A stretch of DNA of 64,000 nucleotides, taken from Hominenteromicrobium mulieris. GTDB taxonomy: Bacteria > Bacillota > Clostridia > Oscillospirales > Acutalibacteraceae. The notes beneath the pieces are model-generated. The model was given only the letters and a program-made list of their open reading frames with translations, made no database searches and was not told the DNA's origin. Position 1 is the first letter of the stretch. Each line of letters opens with the position of its first letter. The position numbers and the translations under genes are program-made. Location: the NCBI RefSeq assembly GCF_020687165.1, contig NZ_JAJEQC010000001.1. One strand, given 5' to 3'. Below are positions 25,156 to 34,269 of the stretch, piece after piece.

Positions 25156-26436
25156 TTATTTGGTTGCTTTCTCAAGTGCCTGCTTGATGTCATCGAGGAT
25201 GTCTTCCGGGTTTTCGATGCCTACGGAGAGGCGGATAAGATCCGGGGAGACGCCGGCTTCCTTTAATTGCTCGTCGGTCATCTGGCGGTGCGTGGTGCTG
25301 GCCGGGTGCAGCACGCAGGTGCGCAGGTCTGCGACGTGCGTGACGACGGAGGCAAGCTCCAAGCTGTCCATAAAGCGGGTGGCCGCTTCCCTGCCGCCCT
25401 TGATGCCGAAGGAAATGACGCCGCAGGTGCCGTGCGGCATATATTTCATAGCGAGCTCGTGGTACGGGCTGCTCTCCAAACCCGGATAGTTGACCCACGC
25501 CACACGGTCGTCCTGCTCGAGGAATTCGGCAATCTTCTGCGCGTTCGAGCAATGGCGCTCCATGCGCAGTGCGAGCGTTTCCATGCCGAGGTTGAGGTAA
25601 AATGCGTTCATCGGGGCGGCCTGCGCGCCAATGTCACGCATCAGGTGGCAGCGCGCTTTTGCGATATACGCCGCCTTACCGAAGTGCTCGGCATACACGA
25701 TGCCGTGATAAGATTCATCCGGCTCTGTGAACTCCGGGAACTTGCCGTTGTTCCAATCGAAATTACCGCTGTCTACAATGGCGCCGCCGAGCTGCACCGC
25801 GTGACCGTCGAGGTACTTTGTGGTGGAGTGCGTAACGATGTCTACGCCGAACTCGAACGGACGGCAGTTGATGGGCGTCGGGAACGTGTTATCGACAATG
25901 CACGGTACGCCGTGCGCGTGTGCGGCGTTTGCAAACATTTCGAGGTCCGTCACGACGAGAGACGGGTTCGTAAGCGTTTCCGCAAACACGCAGCGGGTGT
26001 TCTCGCGGAATGCGGCGTTCAGCTCGTCCTCGGTGCAGTTCGGCGAAACGAATGTGCAGTCAATGCCCATTTCATGCAGGGTTTTATAGAACAGGTTGAA
26101 TGTGCCGCCGTATACGGCGCTGGAGCACACAACATGACCTCCTGCGTGGCAGATGTTCAGAACGGCCATCATGGTGGCTGCCTGGCCGGAAGATGTGACG
26201 AGCGCGCCTACGCCGCCCTCGAGTGCCGCAAGCTTCTTTTCCACAGCGTCGAGCGTCGGGTTGCCGAGGCGCGTATAGAAAAAGCCGTCCGCTTTTAAAT
26301 CGAACAGATCGCCCATTTCTTTGGAGCTGTCATAGGTGTATGTGGTGCTTTGTACGATGGGCAGAACGCGCGGTTCACCGTTTCCGGGCGTATAGCCCGC
26401 GTGGATACACGTTGTATCCGGTCTGTACTGTTTCAT
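25156..26436 (-). CDS. metY: O-acetylhomoserine sulfhydrylase (MetY-like)
   Basis: A PLP-dependent enzyme that joins O-acetylhomoserine and sulfide to give homocysteine, the direct sulfhydrylation route to methionine. The 426-residue length suits MetY better than the shorter MetB/MetC proteins. PLP-binding features include SSGQAATMMA, the stacking tyrosine region SSAVYGGTFNLF and Lys207 in THSTTKYLDGH. The C-terminal THVADLRTCVLHPASTTH stretch is typical. GGGGAAG precedes the ATG. No SAM riboswitch or T-box is visible in the short upstream gap. A cystathionine gamma-synthase-like activity cannot be excluded. Confidence 0.9.
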   Translation of the reverse strand: MKQYRPDTTCIHAGYTPGNGEPRVLPIVQSTTYTYDSSKEMGDLFDLKADGFFYTRLGNPTLDAVEKKLAALEGGVGALVTSSGQAATMMAVLNICHAGGHVVCSSAVYGGTFNLFYKTLHEMGIDCTFVSPNCTEDELNAAFRENTRCVFAETLTNPSLVVTDLEMFANAAHAHGVPCIVDNTFPTPINCRPFEFGVDIVTHSTTKYLDGHAVQLGGAIVDSGNFDWNNGKFPEFTEPDESYHGIVYAEHFGKAAYIAKARCHLMRDIGAQAAPMNAFYLNLGMETLALRMERHCSNAQKIAEFLEQDDRVAWVNYPGLESSPYHELAMKYMPHGTCGVISFGIKGGREAATRFMDSLELASVVTHVADLRTCVLHPASTTHRQMTDEQLKEAGVSPDLIRLSVGIENPEDILDDIKQALEKATK

Positions 26437-26482
26437 TTGGACTTCCCCAATCTTTAATAATATCCTATTTTCGCGGCAGTGC

Positions 26483-26956
26483 TTACTTTGTGAAAAGCGC
26501 TTTTAAAAGATTTGCGATGAAATCTGAGCCGAGCACGACCAAAATGACGATTGCCATGAACGCGATGACAGAAAGCGACTGGATGAGCATACGCTTGCCG
26601 CGGGGCATATCGTTCTCTTCGGACGGTTTTTCCTGCGACTGCTCTTCCCGCTCTTTGAGCATCAGCTCTTTGGCGCGTTCGAGGTCTTGGTATTCCACGT
26701 AAATATCCTTATCGGTCGGCAGATACTCCGGGTCGTACACGCTGGTGGAAAAGCCACCTTTTACGGGGTGTATCGCATGGCGCACCGCGTTTTGCTCAAA
26801 GAGCAGCGCAAGCTCCGCAGCTTCCCCCTCGCTGACCTTGAGGAAAAACACTTCGTCCTCGGGCTTTACGGGCCGCAGACCGCGGCTGCGCTTGCAGTTC
26901 GGACAGGTTTGTGTGGAATCCTCGCAGATGCTTTTGCATTTCGTGCAGTAGAGCAT
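26483..26956 (-). CDS. Zinc-ribbon protein with C-terminal membrane anchor
   Basis: I do not recognise a named function. The 157-residue product begins with a four-cysteine zinc ribbon (CTKCKS and CPNCKR within the first 25 residues), continues with a DUF2007-like domain (about residues 35-95), then a Glu/Lys-rich linker and one hydrophobic segment near the C-terminus (about 128-148). It is therefore probably tail-anchored with the zinc ribbon in the cytoplasm. The ATG at 26956 follows GGGAGG and puts the ribbon at the very N-terminus; a start at 26977 is less likely. It is 46 bases upstream of metY on the same strand. Confidence 0.65.
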   Translation of the reverse strand: MLYCTKCKSICEDSTQTCPNCKRSRGLRPVKPEDEVFFLKVSEGEAAELALLFEQNAVRHAIHPVKGGFSTSVYDPEYLPTDKDIYVEYQDLERAKELMLKEREEQSQEKPSEENDMPRGKRMLIQSLSVIAFMAIVILVVLGSDFIANLLKALFTK

Positions 26957-27042
26957 AATAGCCTCCCATTTCGGCATTGCCGTTTCTGCTTTTCAGTATA
27001 GCACAGCTTTTTTACAAATTCAACTGCCTTTCGCGGCGCACT

Positions 27043-27606
27043 TCATCGCAAAACAGGCTGCAACTGTTCTCCACGCACGGCATTTGCAAGCGTTTCGGGA
27101 ATTAGGTCGAAATGTGCGACGAGAGAATTCGGCTTTTTTATGGGGTCGTCCTGTCCGAGGGGCACAAAATAGATGTTTTTCGTGTTCATAAGCAGACCGA
27201 TGTTTTTGCACGACGCACCGAGAGCATCGTTTGTGGCGAGGGACAGTACAACGGGCATGGAGACGCGCAGGGCGGATTTTACCGCCATCGTGACAGCTGT
27301 ATCCGTTACGGCATTTGCAATCTTCGCAGCGGTGTTTCCCGTGCACGGCGCGACGAGCACGGCATCGGCAAGACGCTTCGGGCCGATGGGTTCCGCTTCT
27401 GCGATGGTGTGGATAATTTTTCGTCCGCAGATGTTTTCTATGCGCTCGTGAAAACTTTCCGCCGTGCCGAAGCGTGTATCGGTCGTGTACGCCGTTTCGC
27501 TCATCACGGGCAACATATCCCAGTCCTTTCGCAGCAGAGCAAGCTGCGCGAGAGCTTTTTCAAATGTGCAGAACGATCCGCACATGGCAAAGGCAAGCGT
27601 GGGCAT
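27043..27606 (-). CDS. dpaB: Dipicolinate synthase subunit B
   Basis: DpaA and DpaB (SpoVFA/SpoVFB) convert dihydroxytetrahydrodipicolinate to dipicolinic acid, the major spore-core solute. The 187-residue protein is a flavoprotein-like subunit, with FAMCGSFCTF at the N-terminus and the loops VLVAPCTGNTAAKIANAV and VLSLATNDALG that are conserved in SpoVFB. The true start is inside a much longer open frame (to 28011) that is antisense to nothing but overlaps dpaA in another frame; the ATG at 27606 follows GGAGGAG and comes directly after the dpaA stop. An in-frame GTG at 27615 overlaps that stop. Confidence 0.92.
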   Translation of the reverse strand: MPTLAFAMCGSFCTFEKALAQLALLRKDWDMLPVMSETAYTTDTRFGTAESFHERIENICGRKIIHTIAEAEPIGPKRLADAVLVAPCTGNTAAKIANAVTDTAVTMAVKSALRVSMPVVLSLATNDALGASCKNIGLLMNTKNIYFVPLGQDDPIKKPNSLVAHFDLIPETLANAVRGEQLQPVLR

Positions 27607-27614
27607 GTCGATCA

Positions 27615-28469
27615 CTACTCCTCCAAAATATTGTAGACCGCCTCTTTGATATACTCCGCCGCCGTCTTCGGCGCGACGCGGCCGGGCAGCGAGGGCGCGT
27701 CGATGACATGCAGGTGCAATTCTTCCGCACGCTTCAAATCGGTGCCGCCGGGTGCGGAGGCAAGCTCGATGATGAGCGTATCGCGCGTTTGCTGCATGAG
27801 CACAGGCGAAGTCAAAACCTTTGCGGGCACAGTGTTGAAAATGAGATCGAACCTTCTGCTGATCTCGCGGTACGTCAACGGCTGCACGCCGAACGCGCGC
27901 ATTTGCATGAGATCGGCCTTTTTGCGCGCTGCGCAGAATACCTCTGCACCCATACCGCGCAGGATAATCGCCAGATTTTTCCCGATGCGCCCGAACCCCG
28001 TGATGAGACATTTTGCGCCGTTTATCGTGCCGGGGTATTCGCGAATCGCAATGCCGACTGCGCCCTCTGCCGTTGGGATCGCGTTGCCGACGGCAAGCTC
28101 TTCGCGGCGGTAGTAGTCTTCGGGCTCAATCTCACGCCACAGGGAAGACGAGGCGGTCAACCGCTGAAGCATGCCGCCGCACACCGTTTTGTGCATAAAA
28201 AGACGCGCAAAATCGTCATCTAAACGAATTTCGTTTTCGGCATACGGCGCGTTTAAAAACAGACCGTCCTTTGTTGCGGGCAGCGGCAAAAGGATGACGG
28301 AGCTTTTCGCCGCGAGCTGCGGCAGGTCGCATTCCGCTGCGCCGCGGCAGGTGCCGAGCTTTTCTAAACCGCAGACACACACGGGGTAACCGTCCGCCGC
28401 AATGGACTGCGCCAAATATTTCATGCGCTCATCGCCGCCGATGACGCCGAATGTATTGATCATGGGCAT
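27615..28469 (-). CDS. dpaA: Dipicolinate synthase subunit A
   Basis: NAD(P)-binding subunit of dipicolinate synthase in the mother cell. The 284-residue protein has an N-terminal region (FGVIGGDERMKYLAQ) and a second Rossmann fold with CLITGFGRIGKNLAIILRGMGA near residues 145-166, then DLIFNTVPAKVL and ELASAPGGTD, all typical of SpoVFA. The ATG at 28469 follows an AAAGGTGGGG site; a TTG at 28487 overlaps that site. dpaB starts nine bases after the stop. A sigma-K-like promoter is visible 33-59 bases upstream. Confidence 0.94.
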   Translation of the reverse strand: MPMINTFGVIGGDERMKYLAQSIAADGYPVCVCGLEKLGTCRGAAECDLPQLAAKSSVILLPLPATKDGLFLNAPYAENEIRLDDDFARLFMHKTVCGGMLQRLTASSSLWREIEPEDYYRREELAVGNAIPTAEGAVGIAIREYPGTINGAKCLITGFGRIGKNLAIILRGMGAEVFCAARKKADLMQMRAFGVQPLTYREISRRFDLIFNTVPAKVLTSPVLMQQTRDTLIIELASAPGGTDLKRAEELHLHVIDAPSLPGRVAPKTAAEYIKEAVYNILEE

Positions 28470-28501
28470 ATTTCCCCCACCTTTCAAATTATCATCCGCT
28501 T

Positions 28502-28528
28502 CATTTTATGGAAACGGGCGGCTTTTGT
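28502..28528 (-). promoter_or_regulatory. Possible sigma-K promoter of dpaAB
   Basis: On the minus strand, AC (28527-28528) is followed by 16 bases and CATAAAATG (28502-28510), close to the sigma-K pattern AC-16-CATANNNTA. In B. subtilis the spoVF operon is under sigma-K, which supports the reading, but one short match is weak evidence. Confidence 0.4.
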
Positions 28529-28591
28529 GCGCCCTGAAAGACTTTTTTATACTTTTTTGAATTTGCTATTTATTTTTCTGCCCGTTGGCGG

Positions 28592-28698
28592 TATAATGTA
28601 TGTGTATGGGTATGCAATTTCGGACGCATAGCTATGTTTTTGAGATATAACACAGTGTATTACATAATTTCAGATAATTTCGCAAAACAAGTTTTGCG
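28592..28698 (+). promoter_or_regulatory. murC upstream region: -10 box and palindrome
   Basis: TATAAT at 28592-28597 with only a weak upstream hexamer is a candidate promoter. A palindrome of eight-base arms (28681-28688 and 28691-28698) separated by AA lies in the predicted leader, about 30 bases before the murC start. It could be an operator or a small hairpin. Confidence 0.4.
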
Positions 28699-28728
28699 TG
28701 AAGCCAATTCAGAAAGGACTCTTTCGTT

Positions 28729-30132
28729 ATGACGAATCAGAATAATACGACCGATAAAAACGTTAACCTGCTCGATACCGTACGTCGTCTGCACTTTGTA
28801 GGCATCGGCGGTTCCGGTATGTGCCCTATGGCGGAGATTTTACACCACAAGGATTATATCATCACCGGCAGCGACATCAATGAATCCGACACGCTCGCAC
28901 GTATTCGCAGCTACGGCATCCCGGTGCACATGGGCCACCGCGCGGAGAATATCGGCGATGCGGAGGTCGTGGTGTACACGGCGGCTGCAAAGCAGGATAA
29001 CCCGGAGCTCGTCGCGGCGCGTGCAAAGGGTATTCCGACGTTGGAGCGTTCCGTGATGCTCGGCCTTTTGACGAAGAAGTTTGCAAACCCCATTGCGGTT
29101 TCCGGCACGCACGGCAAAACGACGACGACCGGCATGCTCACGCAGATCTTGATTGAAGCCGGACGTGACCCGAGCGCCGTCATCGGCGGCAAGCTGCCTT
29201 TCATCAACGGCAACGGCAGAGTCGGCAAAAGTGCGGACATTGTTTGCGAAGCGTGTGAATATGTCGATACGTTCCTGCAGCTCCACCCCGCCATCAGCAT
29301 CATCACAAATATTGATGCCGATCATCTCGACTATTTCGGCACGCTCGATAATATTGTGAAGTCGTTTCATCAGTTCTGCTTGCAGACCTCAAAGCGCATC
29401 ATCGTCAATGCAGATAACGCCAACGCCATGCGCGCCGTAGAGGGCATTACGAATGCGGAGATCGTCACATTTGGCAGAACGGATAAAAGCGATTACTACG
29501 TGACGGAGCTCAACGAAGAAGATACGGTCTGCGAAGACTTTACCGTTATGTATAAGGGCGAGCGCGTTTGCCGCGTGAGCCTGCGCGTGCCGGGTGAGCA
29601 CAACATGATGAACGCTTTGGCGGCTGCCGCTGCGGCACATGGCATGGGTGTGGACGGCGAGCATATCAAAAAGGCGCTTGAGGACTTCTCCGGCGTACAC
29701 CGCCGCTTTGAGATTTTAGGCAAATTTGAAGGCGTGACCGTTGCCGACGACTTTGCGCACCACCCGACAGAGCTTTCCGCTGTGCTTTCCGCTGCCGTGC
29801 GCATGGGCTACCATGAGGTTTGGGCGGTATTCCAGCCGCACACTTATTCCCGCACTGCAATGCTGCTGGATGATTTTGCAAAGGCGCTTTCCATCCCCCA
29901 GCATGTTGTGATGACGGAAATTCTCGCCGTGCGCGAGACGAACACGTATAACATTCACACAAGCGACCTTGCGGCGAAGATTCCCGGCAGCTGCTGGTTT
30001 GGCAGCTTTGAGGAGATTGCGGATTATGTGATGACGCACGCTAAGGAAAACGACCTCATTTTAACGCTTGGCGGCGGCGACATTTACAAGTGCGCAAATC
30101 TCATCGTAGAAAAATATAAAGAGAGAGCATAA
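28729..30132 (+). CDS. murC: UDP-N-acetylmuramate-L-alanine ligase
   Basis: Adds L-alanine to UDP-MurNAc, the first peptide step of peptidoglycan synthesis, in the cytoplasm with ATP. The 467-residue protein has the N-terminal Rossmann motif GIGGSGMCPMAEIL, the ATP loop VSGTHGKTTTTGM near residue 125, NIDADHLDYFG and the C-terminal DDFAHHPTELSA, all diagnostic of MurC rather than MurD/E/F. GAAAGGA precedes the ATG. It is divergent from dpaA and is followed by a terminator. Confidence 0.98.
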   Translation: MTNQNNTTDKNVNLLDTVRRLHFVGIGGSGMCPMAEILHHKDYIITGSDINESDTLARIRSYGIPVHMGHRAENIGDAEVVVYTAAAKQDNPELVAARAKGIPTLERSVMLGLLTKKFANPIAVSGTHGKTTTTGMLTQILIEAGRDPSAVIGGKLPFINGNGRVGKSADIVCEACEYVDTFLQLHPAISIITNIDADHLDYFGTLDNIVKSFHQFCLQTSKRIIVNADNANAMRAVEGITNAEIVTFGRTDKSDYYVTELNEEDTVCEDFTVMYKGERVCRVSLRVPGEHNMMNALAAAAAAHGMGVDGEHIKKALEDFSGVHRRFEILGKFEGVTVADDFAHHPTELSAVLSAAVRMGYHEVWAVFQPHTYSRTAMLLDDFAKALSIPQHVVMTEILAVRETNTYNIHTSDLAAKIPGSCWFGSFEEIADYVMTHAKENDLILTLGGGDIYKCANLIVEKYKERA

Positions 30133-30138
30133 ATTTCT

Positions 30139-30170
30139 AAAAGGCTTTCCGCGCGAAAGCTTTTTCTTTT
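30139..30170 (+). terminator. Terminator after murC
   Basis: A stem around a CGCGC loop (core 30144-30149 with 30155-30160, extended by A:T pairs) followed by a T-rich run. The next ribosome binding site comes directly after it. Confidence 0.65.
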
Positions 30171-30179
30171 GGAGGTACC

Positions 30180-30953
30180 ATGTCTTTTCGCGCCATTTTC
30201 TTTGACATTGACGGCACTTTGCTCGGGCGGGATAAACGTATGCCGCCTTCGACGCTGCATGCACTAAAAAAGGCGCGTGAAAATGGTGTTCTGCTATTCG
30301 TTGCAACGGGCCGTGTGACGCCAATGACGTATTTCCTGCGTGATTATTTTGATTTTGACGGCTTTGCCGCGATGACGGGGCAATATTGCTTCGATAAAAA
30401 CGGCAAGGTTTTACATACGCTGGCGATCGACCCGGAAGACATTCGTCTTTTGATGCAGCTGCAAAAAGAGGAGCCTTTCCCCTGCCTGATCGCCGAGGGG
30501 CGCGAGTGCTTTGCCGCAACTCCGGCGAAACATATTGAAGATCACTTTTTGCGGCATAATCTTCTCTCCCCGCCCGTTTACGATATATTGCGTGCAGATT
30601 GTCACGAAGTGTATCAGCTTATGGTATACGACCCGGAAATTTATTTGCCGCGTATTTTGCCGCTGAAGCATGTACGTATCACACATGCTGTCGGTTATTG
30701 CTATGATATTCTTCCGCAAAACGGCGGTAAGCAAATCGGTATTCCGGCGATGGCAGCGCATTACGGGATAAGAAACGATGAAATTCTCGTGTTCGGCGAC
30801 GGCCCGAACGACGTGGACATGCTGCGCGACGTCGGCTTCGGCGTTGCGATGGGCAACGGTTGTGCAAAAGCCAAGGCGGCTGCAAATTATGTGACAACAG
30901 ATGTGGACGACGACGGCATTTACCGCGCCTTGAAAGAGCTCGGCGTTATTTAA
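30180..30953 (+). CDS. Cof-type HAD-family phosphatase
   Basis: A 257-residue HAD-superfamily hydrolase with a type-C2 cap, which dephosphorylates sugar phosphates, nucleotides or cofactors. Motif I is FFDIDGTLLG at residues 7-16 with two catalytic aspartates, motif II is VATGRVT, the lysine is in NGGKQIGI, and motif IV is FGDGPNDVDMLRDVGFGVAMGN. The physiological substrate cannot be predicted. GGAGG precedes the ATG, and a terminator follows. Confidence 0.9.
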   Translation: MSFRAIFFDIDGTLLGRDKRMPPSTLHALKKARENGVLLFVATGRVTPMTYFLRDYFDFDGFAAMTGQYCFDKNGKVLHTLAIDPEDIRLLMQLQKEEPFPCLIAEGRECFAATPAKHIEDHFLRHNLLSPPVYDILRADCHEVYQLMVYDPEIYLPRILPLKHVRITHAVGYCYDILPQNGGKQIGIPAMAAHYGIRNDEILVFGDGPNDVDMLRDVGFGVAMGNGCAKAKAAANYVTTDVDDDGIYRALKELGVI

Positions 30954-30966
30954 ACTATAAACACAG

Positions 30967-31009
30967 AAAGCCCCGCAAAACCGATTGGTTCGGTAATTGC
31001 GGGGCTTTT
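30967..31009 (+). terminator. Terminator after the HAD phosphatase gene
   Basis: A 12-base-pair stem (30967-30978 with 30997-31008) ending in TTTTG on the plus strand and in an A/T run on the minus strand. It also follows the convergent 70-codon gene and may act in both directions. Confidence 0.85.
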
Positions 31010-31024
31010 GCTATGCGGAAAATT

Positions 31025-31237
31025 TTATCGTTTGTATTTCGGTGCGGCGGCGCGGAGCGTGTGCCAAAGGAGCGCAGCGGCAATGATGGCGGCGCTTACG
31101 GCAGCGCCGATGGAAAGGCTTTTATAGCCGAGCGGCCCTGTGACCATGGAGACGAGCACGGCAACGGCGGCGATGCACAGCAAAATGATATATGCGGCTT
31201 TATCCATATGCTCAAGTACATTTTTGTTCATGTTCAT
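31025..31237 (-). CDS. Small membrane protein, unknown function
   Basis: A 70-residue product with two hydrophobic segments (about residues 15-34 and 40-58) and a basic C-terminus (APKYKR). I do not recognise a family. AAGGAG lies at a good distance before the ATG, and the gene follows rsmA by 12 bases on the same strand, which supports real translation. The two-segment hairpin topology is inferred from hydrophobicity only. Confidence 0.6.
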   Translation of the reverse strand: MNMNKNVLEHMDKAAYIILLCIAAVAVLVSMVTGPLGYKSLSIGAAVSAAIIAAALLWHTLRAAAPKYKR

Positions 31238-31249
31238 AAAAGCATCTCC

Positions 31250-32104
31250 TTAATCGGTAAGCTGATTGACAACAGCGGCAAACTCCGGCAGCGTGAGTGC
31301 TTCGGCGCGGGAATTTGCCCGAACCCCGGCTTGCTCGAAGGCGTCTGTCACTTGCTGCTTCGACATATGCAGTGTGTTGGAAATGGAATTGACGGCCGTT
31401 TTGCGGCGCTGTGCGAACGCAGCGCGAATAACGCGGAAGAAAAGTGCTTCATCGTGCACATCCACAGGCGGTTCTTTTCGAATACGCAACTGAATGACAG
31501 CGGAATCCACATTCGGTGCGGGCATAAAGCTGCCGCGGCTGACCTCGAACAAAATTTCCGGCTCGGCGTAATACTGCACGGCCGCACTGACAGCGCCGCA
31601 CTCGCGCGTGCCGGGCTGTGCACACAAACGCTCTGCCGCTTCTTTTTGTACCATAACCGTGATGCTCGTGATGGGCAAACGATCTTCCAAAAGCTTCATG
31701 ATGACCGGCGATGTGATGTAATACGGCAGGTTCGCACACACAGCGACCTCTTCCCCGTTAAATTCTTCTTCGATGACGCGGTGCAAGTCAATCTTCATCA
31801 CGTCGTCGTTGATGACCTTCACGTTATCGCAGTCGGCAAGTGTTTCGTCTAAAACGGGCAACAGGCGCTTATCAAGCTCGATGGTGACGACTTTTTTTGA
31901 GACCTGCGAAAGCTCGTAGGTCAAAACGCCGATGCCGGGGCCGACCTCAATGGCGCCTGCGCAGTCTGCCGCGCCGCTCATCTCAGCCATGCGCGGGCAG
32001 ACGGAAGGATTGATGAGAAAGTTCTGACCGAGCGCTTTGGAAAAGCTGAAGCCGTTCTTTTCCATGACGGCTCGAATGGTGGATATATCGGAAAGTCTTT
32101 GCAT
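31250..32104 (-). CDS. rsmA: 16S rRNA adenine dimethyltransferase RsmA (KsgA)
   Basis: Dimethylates two adjacent adenines (A1518 and A1519 in E. coli numbering) at the end of 16S rRNA, a late 30S maturation step; loss gives kasugamycin resistance. The 284-residue protein has the signature GQNFLINPSV, the SAM motif IEVGPGIGVLTYEL, and NLPYYITSPVIMKLL, the N6-adenine methylase motif. AAGGATA precedes the ATG. It sits 16 bases after the membrane glycosyltransferase-like gene, so they may be co-transcribed. Confidence 0.97.
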   Translation of the reverse strand: MQRLSDISTIRAVMEKNGFSFSKALGQNFLINPSVCPRMAEMSGAADCAGAIEVGPGIGVLTYELSQVSKKVVTIELDKRLLPVLDETLADCDNVKVINDDVMKIDLHRVIEEEFNGEEVAVCANLPYYITSPVIMKLLEDRLPITSITVMVQKEAAERLCAQPGTRECGAVSAAVQYYAEPEILFEVSRGSFMPAPNVDSAVIQLRIRKEPPVDVHDEALFFRVIRAAFAQRRKTAVNSISNTLHMSKQQVTDAFEQAGVRANSRAEALTLPEFAAVVNQLTD

Positions 32105-32120
32105 AGGGATATCCTTTCGA

Positions 32121-34235
32121 TTAAAATGTCACTTTATAGATCTGCACGCCGTTTTCGTCAAAGACACACGGGAACAGCGCTTTGATCTCCGCTTCATTCA
32201 CGGTGAAGTTATTGCGCTCGTAAGCGGAGACCAGAATGTAATCAATGCTGTATTTTTCAAAGAGCGCACAGTTTGCCTGCGGTGCGGAGAACATACTTTG
32301 CATGTCCGTTTCGCGCTCGGTGTAATCGAGCCCGTGAAAATACACGTAGCTTGTGGAGCCGCAGACGATGTTTCTGCCCGTCAGCGCCGCGATCTCGTTG
32401 TTATGGCGCATATCGGTGAGCACAGTGTCTTCCGGCTCGCTGTTCTCATAAATGTACTCCGCTGCTTTGAGCTGACTGTCGCCGTATAAGCAATAGCCCG
32501 CAATGCTCTCTCTGCCGATGGTCAGCACCGCAGAAAGCATGCATAGCACGAGCGCGCCGACAGCCAATGCGCGGCGGCCCGGCAGTGTGCGCAGGCGGCG
32601 GTAAATCTCGACCATATACGAAGCGACTACGCCGCAGACGAGAAAATACGCGGCGTAAAGCAGCTTGTTGTTATCATAGGTATTCGGCTGGAACACGACA
32701 AACTCGCAAATGAACCAAATGACGGCTGCGGGAGCGCAGACCGTGAACCGGCGCTGATCTGCCGTGAAAAATGCAGGCAGGAACAACAGTGCCGTGACGC
32801 CGAGATTCACAAGATAGAACCACAAATAGCCGTCCTGCAAATTGCCCCAGTTGTACCACCCACGCATGAAGCTGTCACCGCTCGCCTGCGAGAATGTCCA
32901 CGTGAAAAGCTGCGGTGCGGCAAGCAACAGTGTGATGAGCAGGAATACGCCCCACGTTTTTACAAGCTGTATACCGAAACCCTTGCGGATCGCCATGGTG
33001 AGCAGTGCGAGCACAAACAAAACAAACGCTGCAGCACAAACCAAAACCAGATACAGAAACACGGATGATTCGCGCGAGATGAGCTTCGGCGTGACGAACT
33101 GCGCGCCGAACGCGAGCAACATCAAAACGAGTGCAGCGACTTTTGCGGTAAACTGCACATGAGCACTGCTGCCCCGAAACACTCTGCGGCACAGTGCAAA
33201 GCAAAGCCACACGCCGCAAATGAGTCCGAACGCGAGGAACGAATGCGTATGAATCATGACGAGTCCGCCTGCAAAAATACCGGCAATGATGAAATACCGC
33301 TCGCAGTGCTCATAAACGGCGCGGTACAGCACGTATAAAAGCGGGAATAAAACCGCCCAGCCGAACAGCGTTGCGCGCTGCGGGATGAGCATATCCACAA
33401 TGACGTTCACCCAGCGGATATTTTGGTTGACAAGATTCGTGGGTGTCTCATAAAACGATGTGAAAATGCGGGTAAAATTATCTGTTCCGTTTTGCAGATT
33501 CGGGAAGAAATACGCAAAGCCGAAGCCGCCGTTTAGAAAAAACAAAATCTCCGCTAACGCGGTCTTCGCTTTATCACGCAGCCAGCGTTGCCAGAAAAGA
33601 TGTGCGCCGAAAAACACCTGCGCCCCGGCAAAAAGCATCGGCAGCACATACGCAAAGCGCAGCGGCGCACCGAGCAAATATAGGCTTGAAGAAATGCTGT
33701 CCGACAAGAACGGATACGAAAGCTTCACGCCCGGCAAAATGGAATACATGGGTGGAAATGTCTTCTGTTCCGCGATACTCGTGATGAACCCGAGGTGCAT
33801 ACTCATGTCGCCGTAGGTGCATTGGCTCGACCAGATCTCGCCGTTTTGGTAACGGAAGCTGTGCAGCACCAAAAACACGAACAGCAGCCACAAGCCGAGC
33901 GGCAAAAGCAGTGTGCGTTCTGCACGGTAGAAGGCTTTGCGTTTGCCGGGAAAATCATTCGGAAGCAGCTTCGGACGCTTTAAGAACACAGCGCCAACCG
34001 TCAGCATAAGCAGTGAGATGAGCGCCAAAACATGCGCTGTGATGCTGAACGAAAACAGGAATGCCCACAACGACGGCAGCCACATTAAGAGCACGCTGCC
34101 CGCGGCACTGCCGAGAATCATTTGTGTATATCGCCGCTCTTTATTTAAAAAGCATGCGGCAAGTGTTACGCCGCACAGCTGAAACATCAGAAAATACAGC
34201 AGCGCCACCGCGCCGCCCAAAAAATTGCCGCCCAT
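32121..34235 (-). CDS. Polytopic membrane protein, GT-C glycosyltransferase-like
   Basis: A 704-residue integral membrane protein with many hydrophobic segments through about residue 590 and a C-terminal extracytoplasmic domain of about 110 residues. The overall layout resembles the PMT/ArnT (GT-C) class, which uses polyprenyl-linked sugars, but I see no certain catalytic motif, so the enzymatic call is tentative. The C-terminal region (ending around YILVSAYERNN) is a soluble domain often seen in such proteins. The ATG at 34235 follows CAGGAG; the upstream extension to 34373 is hydrophilic and unsupported. A consensus-like promoter lies just upstream. Confidence 0.6.
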   Translation of the reverse strand: MGGNFLGGAVALLYFLMFQLCGVTLAACFLNKERRYTQMILGSAAGSVLLMWLPSLWAFLFSFSITAHVLALISLLMLTVGAVFLKRPKLLPNDFPGKRKAFYRAERTLLLPLGLWLLFVFLVLHSFRYQNGEIWSSQCTYGDMSMHLGFITSIAEQKTFPPMYSILPGVKLSYPFLSDSISSSLYLLGAPLRFAYVLPMLFAGAQVFFGAHLFWQRWLRDKAKTALAEILFFLNGGFGFAYFFPNLQNGTDNFTRIFTSFYETPTNLVNQNIRWVNVIVDMLIPQRATLFGWAVLFPLLYVLYRAVYEHCERYFIIAGIFAGGLVMIHTHSFLAFGLICGVWLCFALCRRVFRGSSAHVQFTAKVAALVLMLLAFGAQFVTPKLISRESSVFLYLVLVCAAAFVLFVLALLTMAIRKGFGIQLVKTWGVFLLITLLLAAPQLFTWTFSQASGDSFMRGWYNWGNLQDGYLWFYLVNLGVTALLFLPAFFTADQRRFTVCAPAAVIWFICEFVVFQPNTYDNNKLLYAAYFLVCGVVASYMVEIYRRLRTLPGRRALAVGALVLCMLSAVLTIGRESIAGYCLYGDSQLKAAEYIYENSEPEDTVLTDMRHNNEIAALTGRNIVCGSTSYVYFHGLDYTERETDMQSMFSAPQANCALFEKYSIDYILVSAYERNNFTVNEAEIKALFPCVFDENGVQIYKVTF

Positions 34236-34269
34236 AAACAGCTCCTGAATTTGTTCTTTAATATAATAT

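Noticed and set aside
26437..26482. A SAM riboswitch or T-box for metY
   Set aside because: The gap before metY is only 46 bases and has no matching stem layout; the gene may be read from further upstream.
27607..28011. Upstream extension of dpaB into a 322-codon frame
   Set aside because: The extra 135 residues are Arg/His-rich out-of-frame reading of dpaA; the ATG at 27606 has its own ribosome binding site and gives the family N-terminus.
31025..31237. The 70-codon gene as a toxin or holin
   Set aside because: Two hydrophobic segments alone do not support this, there is no antitoxin-like partner or antisense RNA signal, and it follows rsmA as an ordinary operon gene.
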